A stretch of DNA of 64,000 bases from Adineta ricciae. Its lineage: Eukaryota > Rotifera > Eurotatoria > Adinetida > Adinetidae. Location: assembly GCA_905250025.1 (NCBI GenBank), contig CAJNOJ010000444.1, positions 1 through 64,000 on the forward strand. The letters are read 5' to 3'. Below the pieces are notes generated by a model that saw only the letters and a list, made by a program, of their open reading frames with translations, ran no database searches and was not told where the DNA came from. Every line of letters begins with the position of its first letter. Within the stretch, counting starts at the first letter, position 1. Both the position numbers and the translations under genes were made by a program. Shown here in pieces: positions 21,624 to 33,149 of this stretch.

Positions 21624-24291
21624 GGGAAAAATTGGATGATCATCGTTGCCGAATGGCGGGTATAACTGAGTGCTGTTTTTTTTAGTCTGGAACTGTCATT
21701 AAGAGATAGTAGTTTTTATGGTCAACGATTGAAGAAAAGTTATCCGTTTGCATGGCATATTGATCACAGTTTTTTTGTTAGGTTTTGGATAAAAATCAAA
21801 ACATGAAACTTGTTTTTCCATGTAAAATGAGTTCATATGACAAACGTTACTTATTGTTAAGTAAAGTAGCCTACTAAAAATTCGTCAATACTGATTGCAT
21901 CAGGATGTTTTCGAGGATTGTAAGTGAATAGCTTTTCATATTGAATGAGAACATTTCTGAAATAGCAGAGAATCGCTTGTTCGTTCAGATATTTTTGTTT
22001 TTGTGCCAATAATTTTCGCTCGTTGAGTATCAACCATTAAGTGTTGAGTTAAATTATGAAATGACACCTCATTTCCTCTGTCTTTCCGAATTACAATATT
22101 GTAATCATACTTTAATAAATGATACCAATATTCTTCCCATTCTCGAAAGTGCGCAAAAACAACAGGAGATCCACAAAGTAGTAAGTATTTAAGTCTATTA
22201 GAATATGACCACTCTTCCTGATGTAGCAAATACTGATACTCGCAGAACTGCTGTATCGTTTTAAAATTCTCGGAATGACGAGGACTGATAGAACTCAGAT
22301 TCCAGTCCATGAACTGGATATCCAAATTTGAATCGTTTTTTCTTTGACCAATCTCTGTTAACCATTGGCGATCTCCAGTTCGAGCTCCTCGCCACATTAA
22401 CTTGTTCATCCAATTTTTCCATTTAATTTTATCGGCTATTTTGGGTCAATTTTCAAGAACAGAACGCCACCTACCAATACCGGGCGCCAATGACATCCAC
22501 AAAGTAAAGCAACTTATGTTTCTATTCATTTAGTTCCGATGAATTCAGCACAACAGCGTTGTCTAAGAAAGATGACGACAAGTGATGATGCATTTTACAC
22601 TTATTTAGTCGCCTTTTGGTAAGGATTAATCTTATGTAGTGACTGAGACAGATTTCTTCTATCTAAACTAACACTTCGAGATCAGATATTTTCAGCAAAG
22701 ATAAGATGGAAGATGATCTTGCTACGCATTGTGATGAGAAATTTTACTTACGAACACATCTATGTTTCTGATCGATTGGAAAATGTCGACGACTTGTTTT
22801 AGCAATGATTTCATTTTTCTTGATCTGAATTGAAAATGAACAGCAGTTCGACGATTTACAATAAATAAGGACATGCAGCTTCCATTTTCATGATATCGCT
22901 GTGTGGAATATTTTCCTGAAAATTTTTAAAATCCATTTTAATTCTTGAATAGAGACTAAGATCCTTGTTGCTATCATATGGCTCATTGAATTGTTCAAAT
23001 CTCGTAAAGAGATGTTTTTCAAAAATGGATTCTCATAGTCTAGTCGATAAAAGACTTTCAAAAAGACTGATTCGTCATCATTATAACATTTCAAAGGACT
23101 TTTTAACTTCGTAAGTATGTTAGACAATATCAATTGATTGTCAAAAATCGAAGTTTTCAGCATTTTGAGAATAATCAAAACAATAAGAAGCAGAAGAAGC
23201 AATATTTTCTGCACACTAAGAAACATTTCAAAATAAAATGTTGTGTGGTTCGTGAAATCCATAGCATTATTTTACTAAAAGAAAAAAGCAAATATTTGTT
23301 CGGCATTTTATTCATTTAATCGATTATCAGAGGATAGTGCTTATTAAGAGGTCAATGAGAAACGACGTAGAGTTTCTAAAACTAACAAGGGTAAACAATC
23401 TAGTGTAAAAATATAGATTATACCCCGGTTTTTCTGCCAGTTCATCCACTTAGAATAAGAGAGCCACTCTTAAAGCTACCCGTTATTAATGGTCTCATTA
23501 AATTCTCGAGAATCAGTAGTTTCTGTACCGACTGATGTCATTTTTAATATTCATTCTGATGAAAATAAAATACTAAGTCACTAAAGATTCATATGAATCT
23601 TATGAAAGATTGTTGTACTGTTTTCTACTACTTTTGTCTTTAAAATAATTTCTATGTGCATCTTCTATATAACTGTAACACAAGAAGTTTCTAAGTTAGA
23701 TACTCCTGGGATTAGATCAATGGTTCGTCAGTTTCTTGAATTTTTAAGGTAACTGAATGCAAGCAGCGCACACCAAAAGTAGAAAAAGTTAATTAGATCT
23801 TTTCGATGAATGAATAGCTTGTGAAACATTTGATTGAATCAAGGACTTTCATTAGAATAAAAATACACCTCACATAAACTTATTCAAAGATGAAAGTTGT
23901 AAAAACTTACCGTTTTAAACTGTAATTAAAACAATCGATTTTATACGATTCACATATAAAAAACAAGTATATTTAAATTCTCTACTCAAAATACTAAATC
24001 GCAGGAAATTTTACTTTATGATTATTAGTAGTATTGAAAGTATTGGTAAATATTTTTGTATTCGTAATTATTAAAGTTTAATTAAGTAAAATTTTTCATT
24101 ATTTGGCACTTTTCTGTATCTTACTTAGTACGAAATGATAACATTGACTGGGAATTGTAAAACAAATACTTTTTATTTACCTTTGTACGCTAGTGATGGA
24201 AGATATCAATATTTGCTTTTGAAGTGATTGATAAACAAAAATATTTTCATAGAAAGACAATTTTTCCTAGTTTTGCTTATATGCATGACAT
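21624..24291. repeat. N-bounded segment C', copy of about 37914-40702
   Basis: From about 21634 it matches 37914 onward through the GT90 gene and its long 5' flank, in the same orientation. It ends at GCATGACAT just before the N at 24292, matching 40702. It lacks about 88 bp around 22500 and small blocks elsewhere, and retains 77 bp (near 22255-22331) that the other copy has lost. Confidence 0.85.
21870..23315 (-). pseudogene. GT90-type glycosyltransferase, decayed copy in segment C'
   Basis: The distal part at 22409-21936 reads NKLMWRGARTGDRQWLTE and SNRLKYLLLCGSPVVF, the sugar-nucleotide-binding region of glycosyltransferase family 90 (POGLUT/KDELC/CAP10). It then shifts frame in the last 25 codons after a small deletion near 21990. 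The N-terminal part at 23262-22888 has a signal-anchor-like hydrophobic stretch and shifts frame near 23000 after losing about 20 bases. It keeps the CGA codon and 77 bp that the copy at 38135-39698 has lost, so the two copies are damaged at different places. Confidence 0.65.
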
Positions 24292-24292
24292 N

Positions 24293-24590
24293 ATTGCATT
24301 GGAATCCGACTAGAAAAATTCCGTCGGTTGTTGCAAATTTTATGAGCGATCTTTCTAGCTATATTCTATGATGATCCTTAGAAAATCCAGGAAATCCATG
24401 TTTCGGGTCCGACGAGATCCGACGTGGGATCCGGTCGGATCCGAGACCGTCGGAATCCAATGCGATTCCGTCACCAGGATTTCATCGGATCCGTTGAATT
24501 CCTGTAGGATCCGATAAAATTCTGTATTGGATCCGATGGGATCCGATGGGATCCGGTGGGATCCGAGTATGGGATTGTTCGACCTGGGTA
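24293..24590 (-). mobile_element. MITE with TACCCAGGTC terminus, copy 2 (inverted, truncated by a gap)
   Basis: This is the reverse complement of the element at 10734-10944, with additional GGATCC-type internal repeats, and ends in GACCTGGGTA at 24590. Its other end is missing at the N at 24292. The extra roughly 90 bases are internal expansions of GATCCG-like units. Confidence 0.65.
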
Positions 24591-24813
24591 ACAATGACGT
24601 CTTCAACAGTGCACTCTTTGACATTCATTTATTTTAGCGATTCAGTCTGGGATAAAGCGAGTCATTTACGACGAACGGTTATCATGGGATGGTTGACTCA
24701 CCCCGGCCTTCTTCTATTTAGGATCTCTCTCATCGTGTATGTTGGGTAAAATAAAAAATACACTAGCTTGGAATTGCTTTATTATTCATCACAAATATTA
24801 ATCAATAAAGAAA

Positions 24814-26604
24814 TTACTTGATTCTATTATCTTGTCCTTTCAACTCTTTTTCGGCATCCGAAGAAATACCATCTAATGGAAAAATCTTCAAGGTCTCGAC
24901 TGTCTATGTGTGGAAAAGGACATTAGTACAAAAGCAGTAAAAATTCGGTAAAACCTACTGTATTGTATCTTAGGGCATTAGCAAGGCGTTTTGCTCCGAT
25001 ATCTTCGATTTCGTTTGACTCAAGAATCAGTGTAGTGAGTGTCTACATGCCCAGAAAGCGACTAGTACGAAACAAATGATATTCATATAAAAATCACTGT
25101 GTTCTTTCTTAAAGCATCAGCAAAATGTTGTGCTCCATTAGCATCGATCGAATTGTTTGACATATTCAGTGTAGTAAGTGTCTATATGTAGAAAAGACGA
25201 TAAGGATGAGGGAAATGGAATTCGAAGGAGAACTACTGTGTTATCTCGTAGTGCATCAGTAATATATTTAGCTCCACCAGCCATAATCTCATTAGTATCA
25301 AGATCCAATATGGTTAGTGTCTACGTATGCATATGAAATAGAATGAATATCTTTGAGATAAAAATAGAATAATAATCACTGCGTTCTTGATTAGAGCGTC
25401 AGCAAGATATTGTGCTCCAGTTCTTTCAATTTTATTATTGCTAAGGTTCAATGTGGTGAGTGTCTATATATATATATAGAAAGAGATCAATATCAACGAG
25501 AGAAAGATCCAAATAGAATGAAAATCACCATATTATTGCATAGTGCATCAGCAAGATACTTTACTCCAGAATCGCCAATAGAATTGCTTTCAAGATTCAA
25601 AGTAGTCAGTGTCTATAAGTAAAGAAGTAGACAAGTGTGTGAGATAGATAGCAATAGAATAGAATTCACTGTATTATTTTTTAGAGCAACAGCAAGATAC
25701 TGTGCTCCAGCTTTTCCGATGTCATTCCAATAAAGGCTAAATGTGGTGAGTGTCTACGCGTGAAGAAGATTATTTATATGATCAGTGTAAAACTTGGACG
25801 GGAATCACTTTGTTAGCCATTAAAGCATCAGCAAAATATTGTATTCCAACATCTCCGATAGGATTACCATCAAAATTCAATTCGGTAAGCGCCTATGGAT
25901 AGAGCAAACGAAGTTGTGCGGGATGAAAATATGAGGAAAATCACCATGTTATGTCGTAAACCGGCGGCAAGATGTTGTGCTCCAGTAGATTTGATTCCAT
26001 TATAGTCAATATTCAGTACAGTTAGTGTCTATATGTAAAGTAGAACATGTATATATGAGTACAAAAAGAACCAGAATCACCTTATTATCCTGTAAGGCAC
26101 TGCCGAGATATTGTGCTCCAATGTCTCCGATTTTATCATTTTTGTTTCTAAGCCAAGTGCTACCGAGGTCCAATACGGTGAGTGACTATATGTGAAAAAA
26201 ATTATAAATAAACGAGAGAGATAGAGATGGAATGAGAATCACATTATTGGTCCGTAGAGCTTCACTGAGATGCTGTACTCCCACAGCTCCGATTTGGTTG
26301 CAACTTAGGTCTAGTATGGCAAGTGTCTATATTTAAAGAAAATGATGAATATAACTGAGATGAGTAATGGATGAGATTAACTTTGTTGTATTTTACAGCA
26401 TCAGCAAGATGTTGTGCCCCGACATACATAATTTGATTGCGTGATAGGTTCATTGTGGTCAATGTCTATGTGAAAGAACGAGAGCGATATGAGAGATCAT
26501 GAAATAGGATGAAAATCACCGTGTTATTTCTTAAGCCAATTGCAAGGTATTGTGTGTGAGCATCGCCAATATCTTCTTGAGAAAGATCCAGCGTGGTCAA
26601 TGTC
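24814..26604 (-). CDS. Leucine-rich repeat (NLRC3/RNI-type) gene, one LRR per exon
   Basis: Twelve similar coding units follow each other on the minus strand, each 84 bp (one about 100 bp), spaced by introns of roughly 50-75 bp. For example, exon 25612-25529 lies between a TATAG acceptor and a GTGATT donor. Each exon encodes one 28-residue ribonuclease-inhibitor-type LRR, such as TLTTLNMSNNSIDANGAQHF, all in phase 0. The last exon (about 24905-24817) is divergent and ends in TAA at 24816-24814, with a reverse AATAAA at about 24778-24783. A degenerate thirteenth unit lies at 26650-26760, and no start codon or N-terminal domain is visible, so the 5' end is unresolved. The solenoid would bind protein; the partner is unknown. 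Confidence 0.75.
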
Positions 26605-26649
26605 TATGTGTAAAGAAGTAAACAGATATGGTAGAGACGAAGATTGAAT

Positions 26650-26790
26650 GAAAATCTCTATGTCAGTTCTTAATGGAACAGGTAACATGTTGTGTGTCAA
26701 AATCGCGAATCTTTCGATGTTACTTTGTCTGTGAGAAAGAAAATCATTGACATCTATTACAATGTGCCTATGAGCGAATGGATGATACAT
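26650..26790 (-). pseudogene. Degenerate LRR exon
   Basis: The spacing and the flanking AATAG acceptor-like site fit the LRR array, but the frame meets a stop after SLTDKVTSKDSRF and the Leu pattern is lost. It probably is an inactivated upstream repeat exon. Confidence 0.4.
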
Positions 26791-26887
26791 AGGTGATTCC
26801 TAGAAATCAGGACAGACATGCAAAATATTTACAATAAAGTCTGTTGCGAGCAGCGAAATTACTCTGGATTCTTTTTCACTAATGATC

Positions 26888-28123
26888 CTAAGAGTTGCGA
26901 TCAAACAGTGTTACTGACGAAACATTCAATTTTTCCATCGATCGATTTTTAGTACATACCTGATCTAGAACGCCCCTAATCATTTTATTTGGAGGTCGTT
27001 CAGTTAGACGCGGGATGACGTCTATCGACGATATCTCAAATCTGGGTGGAGTTTTTTGACCAATCATGACATTAGGTACTGTATAAAGCCAGATTTCATT
27101 CGATCTTGGAATATAGGCCCAAGCCACATACCACTGTTTCTCGTCGAGCCAAAACGGTGTACGAAATACCTCAATGAGTGAATTGAAATCGATGAATTTT
27201 CTGTCTACGTCCTTGTTATTATATGAAAAGAAAAATTCAAATCGATCTATTTTTGACATTAGAGTGCAATTGAGTTATTCCCAATAAGAACGATGGAACA
27301 CAGGCTCAAACAGTTCGAAGGTAGAAATTAGTTTCAGATGATAAAGTGAGTGTATCGGTGAAAGTAGTGATTCCAAATGTTCAGACGCAAGTGAATAACA
27401 TTCAATAGTTATTGATTCCAACGAACTATGGATTGTGGGTGCACACGACGTCACAGGTATTTTCTTTTCATTTATCATGAAATTTTGCATGACTAGCGTT
27501 CGTAATTTTGGTAACTGGTGCAGAATATGAAGATATTTGTTATAGGCACATCTACCAATAGTTAAGTGCTCTAAACTGTATTGTTCTGGCCATGAAGCGT
27601 GTTCCTCCAGATAGTCAATAAAGCTCATATATAACTTCTGAAGATTCCATCGGGTGATTGCTTGTAAGAAAATCAACCATGTTACATCATAATTTTTTTC
27701 ACACGTGGTGATCGAGAGTGAAATTAATGGGGCATCACTCAAACTTTGCAACAGACATTCCAAATGGTTATCCCACATGTTCTTAAGATTCAAAGAACGA
27801 AGACGAGTAAATTGTGTACTATTGAACGACGAAAAAATAGATTTGGTTCCAATATCGTGCGAAGAATGATTGTAACTTTTATAGTCACAAACAGTAAGTG
27901 AAATAATTTTTTCTGATTGAAGATTTTGAGAAACAGATTTCATAGTACAGGTTGAATTTGCATAGAGTGAGACTGTAACTGCGAATCGATCATAACTGTC
28001 AACCATGGCATAAAGTATTTTGCAGACACGACGAACATTTAGAAGAATTGTTCGGAAATCACAGTAATCAAATATGTGGTGTATCAATTCTGGTGGTATT
28101 GTGATAAGAGGTGAGTTTTCCAT
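26888..28123 (-). pseudogene. F-box protein with one in-frame stop
   Basis: The ATG at 28123 opens an F-box (ITIPPELIHHIFDYCDFRTI), followed by Leu-rich units and a domain with LLQSLSDAPLISLSITTCEKN and LEHLTIGRC. After 282 codons the frame meets TAA at 27277-27275, then continues in the same frame for about 124 residues (KIDRFEFFFSYNNKD and more) to 26888. The family layout suggests one protein of about 412 residues, with a nonsense mutation or assembly error in between. The first third is repeated at 17434-17771. The likely role is an SCF adaptor; the substrate is unknown. Confidence 0.75.
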
Positions 28124-28632
28124 TCTAATATTATTTTGTGCAATGTTCTAAAATAGCAAAGAAAACTCAGAATACAACTGCTGTTTTACTTCGTGAAGAC
28201 GTCAAAAAACGACATTCGCATAATATTTTCATTCATACATTCACCATCAAGATGAATATGTCGACATGTAGAAGCACAGGAAAGAAAAAATAGGTTCGTA
28301 AATATTTACAAACGTTGAGAGAAAATCAGCAGGGCACGTGCACACAGCCCGATGAAGTGTTCTCTTCAGTTCTAACGTTCTCTAGACTCTTGTCGAATAA
28401 TACAAAAAACAAGAGTTATATCGATTCTTCGTCTGTCTTTACCTAATTCTCAGGCCGTGAATGAGACTGAAAAGAGTACACCCCTCAGACATTTGCATCC
28501 ATCTATTCTAAACGAGAAATATATCGCTTGTTATTCATATCATCACCATAAATATATTTTAAACCCGCACAATTATTAAATTATGCGAGTTTTGTAGTCA
28601 ACTTCCAGTCGTAAACATTCAATCGAAAAAAA
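28124..28632. other. Intergenic spacer, duplicated in segment A'
   Basis: No coding frame is visible. It matches 17772-18258 closely, with about 20 and 30 extra bases here near 28362 and 28522. Shared conservation with the copy follows from the duplication and does not by itself suggest function. Confidence 0.5.
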
Positions 28633-29736
28633 TTATTTGTTTAAAATACTTCTGTTAGTAGTTAAATGGAAATTGTTAATTTTTATTGCATCTTTTATAT
28701 CAGATGCTGCAAGAACAATGTCAGTAGTGATTGAAAAGGTTGTACCAATACCTGGAATAGTTGAAGCAATGCCAGATAATATTTCAAAACCTGCCTTGAC
28801 ATACGTGGAGAAAAATGCGGGATTTTCTAAGATTCTCCATATTGCAAATCCAATACCTGAACCAATTCCAATAAATGGAATCTTTTTAGCTACGTTTTCA
28901 ATTATTCTATCTACTAGTTTTTCCACTATTTTTATCACTACTTTCATCATTGTTTTTTCAATTGCGATAGAGAATGTTTCTTTAGCAGCTATAAACGAAA
29001 TGTTTTCATTTTCTACAACCGATTTCTCAACTACTGCTTCTCGTTTCGGTTTCACTAATGTACTTCCAACGCTAAAAATTCCCATCAATATGACACTAGT
29101 AGATAATACTATTACTACGATGATTCCCACTACCATAAGAACAGTGCCAATGTGCTGAAATCCAACAGCGAGATCATTATTGATTATCACTCTTCTATTT
29201 TTCATTATTTTTCCTACGATTGTTTGTTTTACAAATTGTAAGGCAGCTGTCGATGTACTCCTTAATATGACTTCAGCTAGTGATTTCAATACAATGGCGA
29301 CTACTGCTATTGCCATGAATTTCATGCGATATGGAAAAACAATGAGAAACCCATAACTGTTTGCGCTAAATCCAACCAGATATACTGTCGTTATGAAAAT
29401 CGTTATTGCTGCTAAAAGCGCAATAACAAATTTGACAACAATATAGCCGCAATCAATAATCCAATTGACCAGAAGCTGAATAAATCGTTTGATAGCAACA
29501 AAAGGAAAAATACAACAATAAATGGTCCAATTACAAACGCGATAGAGAATAGTTATTAGCAGAATAAATGTGGTAATAAGAAAATGAATAGCTCGAACAA
29601 GAAGATTTGAACGAGAACGGAAAGTGTCGCGAGCTTGTTGTAATCTCTCTGTAAGGATATTCGTCATACTGCATTCCATAGTATCATGTAGTGAAGCAAG
29701 TAAGAGCTCATTATACTCTTGCAGACATCGTTCCAT
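28633..29736 (-). CDS. Multispan membrane protein of unknown function
   Basis: The ATG at 29736 opens 367 codons. A polar, helical N-terminus (about 45 residues) is followed by hydrophobic segments near residues 48-75, 80-115, 120-150 and 195-225. A charged helical stretch follows (AVVEKSVVENENISFIAA), and the C-terminal half has a Gly-rich hydrophobic region (IPFIGIGSGIGFAIWRI, SGIASTIPGIGTTFS). A coding-like frame continues upstream to about 29890 (FDETEITELKNEAISNLRTF, coiled-coil-like) but joins only through a frameshift near 29760, so the N-terminus may be longer. No known domain was recognised. A second, frameshifted copy lies at 18259-19309. Confidence 0.65.
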   Translation of the reverse strand: MERCLQEYNELLLASLHDTMECSMTNILTERLQQARDTFRSRSNLLVRAIHFLITTFILLITILYRVCNWTIYCCIFPFVAIKRFIQLLVNWIIDCGYIVVKFVIALLAAITIFITTVYLVGFSANSYGFLIVFPYRMKFMAIAVVAIVLKSLAEVILRSTSTAALQFVKQTIVGKIMKNRRVIINNDLAVGFQHIGTVLMVVGIIVVIVLSTSVILMGIFSVGSTLVKPKREAVVEKSVVENENISFIAAKETFSIAIEKTMMKVVIKIVEKLVDRIIENVAKKIPFIGIGSGIGFAIWRILENPAFFSTYVKAGFEILSGIASTIPGIGTTFSITTDIVLAASDIKDAIKINNFHLTTNRSILNK

Positions 29737-29916
29737 GCATGACTGTAATCGAGTGCATTTGATTAGTGTTGTTGATTTCGCTGTTAAATTGTTTGATATG
29801 TTGTTCTTTAAGTTTCGTTAGAAATGTTCTCAAATTGGATATCGCTTCATTTTTCAATTCAGTAATCTCAGTTTCGTCGAAGGATAAACATGGCTGAATA
29901 TGAAAATGTAAGAATC

Positions 29917-29941
29917 TTGAGGGTGAGGGTGAGGGTGAAGA
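29917..29941 (+). repeat. Short GAGGGT repeat
   Basis: Four GAGGGT-like units in a row (CTTGAGGGTGAGGGTGAGGG). Similar G-rich motifs occur near 12140 and 63181. Function unknown. Confidence 0.5.
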
Positions 29942-30224
29942 TGATTTATATTTTCAAACTATACCGTTCTCAGCATGTCTAGCTTGGAAAGTTAGTACCG
30001 TTCGCCCTTTCGATGTTTTGAATTTTCGACATTTATACCCTTCGATATTTTTTCTTTCGACCTTAGCTGGGAGAATCAAATCGATGATAAAAGAGAAATA
30101 CTTGTTTTTATTCATTTCTTAACGAGTTTTATTTGAAATTGAATTTGAAGGATTTTCCTTGAGTACTTATTATGTCGAGAAAAAAGACTTTCTTCTCACT
30201 TACTGTAATAATACACTCTCAAAA

Positions 30225-31480
30225 ATGTTTCGTCATTTACTGCAACGTCTTTGACGAGCATTTTTACAGTTAAATCTGTATAAAAATTCATCAAGTAACA
30301 ACCAAACTCTTTTGACAGAATATTTTGCTACACGTATTTATGTTTGTTCGTTAATTCTTGTTATTACGATTACAACAGCTTTTATGATTCGTCCAGTAAA
30401 TTAGTATCAAAATATCCAAGTAATATTCATTGTCCATGTGCAAAAATTGGTATTTCTTACAAGACATTCGTAATAACTCATGTTAAATTTCATCAAGTTT
30501 GTTCAAGTCAATTTATTGAACAAACTTGGATTGATATGATATATTCTGCACAAAATATGACTTTGTTATCGTTAAGTGATTTCCGTGTGAGATTGATCTT
30601 TTTTTTGGCAACTTATTGCAGGATTTTGTTATATTAATAATAGAACATGGACTGAAATTGTAGTTAGTTTTCGTTTCACTCAAATTCTCAGTCAAGTTGC
30701 AATTTCAGAAGATCTTCTTCGAACTCAAGTTTATGAAGATTTAAACAAACAAATAGCTCTATCACGATCAGCACTTGCTCGTGACTTACATAACATTCGG
30801 CTAATGATACATGGAAATCAAATGTTATCTGATTTAGGAACAAATTTCTATCCAACATATCGAGTGATTAATTCAATATCCATTAGTTTCATATCTCAAA
30901 TATCACCACGACTGTATGGAAAGTTGTTCTTGTTTGAATATGAAAGGTTGTGCACATATAGTCTGTTACTTTCAATAACAGTCATGATCATATCATTACA
31001 GTACCAGAAATGATTTCAGATTGTTTAATAGTTGATGGTACACTTGCTTCTACATTTGAGTGTTATTATAATCAAACATGTCTTTCTCTTTTACATGAAT
31101 CTTTACCCATAGTGATAAAATCATTATCGAACGATTGAAACAAACATTTTATGATAGATTCAAGTATACAAATGCTTTTCAATGAAATTATCATTGATGA
31201 AATAAGAAGTACAATTCGATTTGATTTATTTTATTCACAATGTTACCCAACATATTGTGCTTATTCATATTTACATCGTTTTCATATAATTTTCATTATC
31301 ACAACACTCTTTGGTATTTTAGGTGATTTATCGTTTATTTTAAAATTTCTTGTACGATTCATTGTTGCAATGATATTACGGTGGAAACATAAAAACACAT
31401 CAAACAATACAACATCAACAAATATTCGTCAAAATAGATGTAAAATCAAATTAGATATTTTAATATATATATATACTTGA
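30225..31480 (+). pseudogene. Membrane/ectodomain module 1, decayed
   Basis: From an ATG at 30225 the reading passes an in-frame TGA at 30252-30254, then a membrane segment (YVCSLILVITITTAF), a frameshift near 30390, and a Cys-containing ectodomain (SNIHCPCAKIGISYKTF, HQVCSSQFIEQTWID). After a second frameshift in a T run near 30600 it reads RTWTEIVVSFRFTQILSQVA, then FECYYNQTCLSLL, a Cys motif QCYPTYCAYSYLHRF and a second membrane segment with FGILGDLSFILKF. The cytoplasmic-TM-ectodomain-TM order repeats at 31482 and 33150. I know this layout only as a recurrent rotifer family of unknown function. Confidence 0.65.
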
Positions 31481-31481
31481 A

Positions 31482-32980
31482 TTGTTTTTAGGGATAATTC
31501 TCTTACATCAACTTCAACTATTACCCTATCAGATCAAACAAAAGATCGTTCGTTTGAATATTTTTGAAGATCAGACACCATGCACACCGATCACTATTTT
31601 TCGAGAACAATTTCTAACAAGAATCTTTATTGTTCTCATCAGTATTTGTTCTATTATCGTTGGTTTTTATCTTTCTTTGTTGCTCAAAGTCGAGCTATGA
31701 TTATTTCTCAGTCATCCTATGATATTTATCAAGAATTATATGAGAAATATCCAAATACATTAAAATGTTCATGTCAACAAGTATCGATTCTGTATAAAAT
31801 GTTAATCAATGTTACATTCGTATTGCATCAAGTATATTCGAATGATCTTGTTTCATCAACATGGTTATATTGTGTTTCATCGTTAAACCCTATTGAATTA
31901 TCTTATACAGAATTTTTTCTTAATTTTCGAGCTAAAGGTGCGGCTTATTTCCAGCTTTTGTTCTTTTTCTGTTCGTTAGCTGAAAGTCATATTAACGATG
32001 CAACAGATATTTTCAGTAATACACGTTTTATCAATTATCATAGTCTTCCTCCACCACTATTTGTGCAACAAACTGTAGCAATAATTGAATCATATATTGA
32101 TCATATGCGAGATGATTTTCAGCGTTCAGTCAATTGGAATCAAATTGGTTTAGATATCAATCAAGTTTTAACTGGAACAAACACGAATGTTTATATTTAT
32201 ATCAATAAGAATGGTTCATTCATTTTCAAAAAAGGATATTTTGTTCGGCGTTTTTACTTAGGTAATGATGGTAATTATGCTGTTACTGGTACCTGCGAAT
32301 GTGAATTTGAATATAAGGATATTCCTTGTTTAAGAAAGAATTTTTTATTCCCAAATAGAACGAATGAACTTCGATATGGATATATATTTCTTGATTTACC
32401 AGTTGGTTGTGTACCTTTAAATGGCTTTTTAATATCAACATTCTCATGATGGTATAATCAAACATATTTTGATAAAATTCAACAATCGTATGCATCAGTA
32501 CTTATCTCACAGTCGTTATCAAATGTTGAACAATTGAATACTTCAGTAACAAGTCGATTTTCTAATGAAACAATGGAAACTCTTCTTCGTGAACTGTTCA
32601 TAGAACGATGAATTATTAATAATACAGATTTCAAACAGTTTTATAATACATGCGCACCAATATATTGTTCATACACAGTTGTACAACGTCGTGATATGAT
32701 TGTTCTTGTGCTTCTTTTTATTTCTATATGCAGTGGATTAAAAAAAATTCTTCAGATATTTTTATTATTCATTGGTAGAATTATTTTCTTCTTAATTGAT
32801 TATTGCAAAAGTCGAAACGATGTACAAAGTAAATCATTGAAAGAAAATACTTTAAAATCTCTTTTGTTTAATATTTTACAGACAGGTAAATATCATTGTA
32901 TTCGAGAATATAGATTCATCTACGTATGTAATGCTTTAGGTATCATTTATACTCTGCCTGTTTTTTTCGAATGAAAATGA
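31482..32980 (+). pseudogene. Membrane/ectodomain module 2, decayed
   Basis: It repeats module 1: a short cytoplasmic stretch, a membrane segment (LTRIFIVLISICSIIVGFYL), a frameshift near 31675, then YEKYPNTLKCSCQQVSILYK and FVLHQVYSNDLVSSTWLYC. The longest frame (to 32449) ends at a TGA inside the ectodomain, which then continues in frame (WYNQTYFDKIQQSYAS), meets another TGA at 32609-32611, and goes on to TCAPIYCSYTVVQRRDM and a membrane segment. Two in-frame stops and a frameshift mark it as non-functional. Confidence 0.65.
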
Positions 32981-33149
32981 TTTTCAGAATGTTAGATATG
33001 TTTTTATCAAAATCGTCAAACAATTATGCACATTAGCAAACAAAATCATTGAGAATAGCATCAGAATATTTCGTAATTCGAATATGTTCATGAAACAAAT
33101 GATCTCTCGTAATGAGTTTCAGAATGAAAATCAATAAAACAATTTCAAG

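Noticed and set aside
28637-29158. Long plus-strand frame of about 173 codons opposite the membrane protein (also 18281-18712 in the copy)
   Set aside because: It is the exact complement of the minus-strand hydrophobic gene; Ile/Val-rich codons read in reverse stay open. The minus strand has the better composition and continuity.
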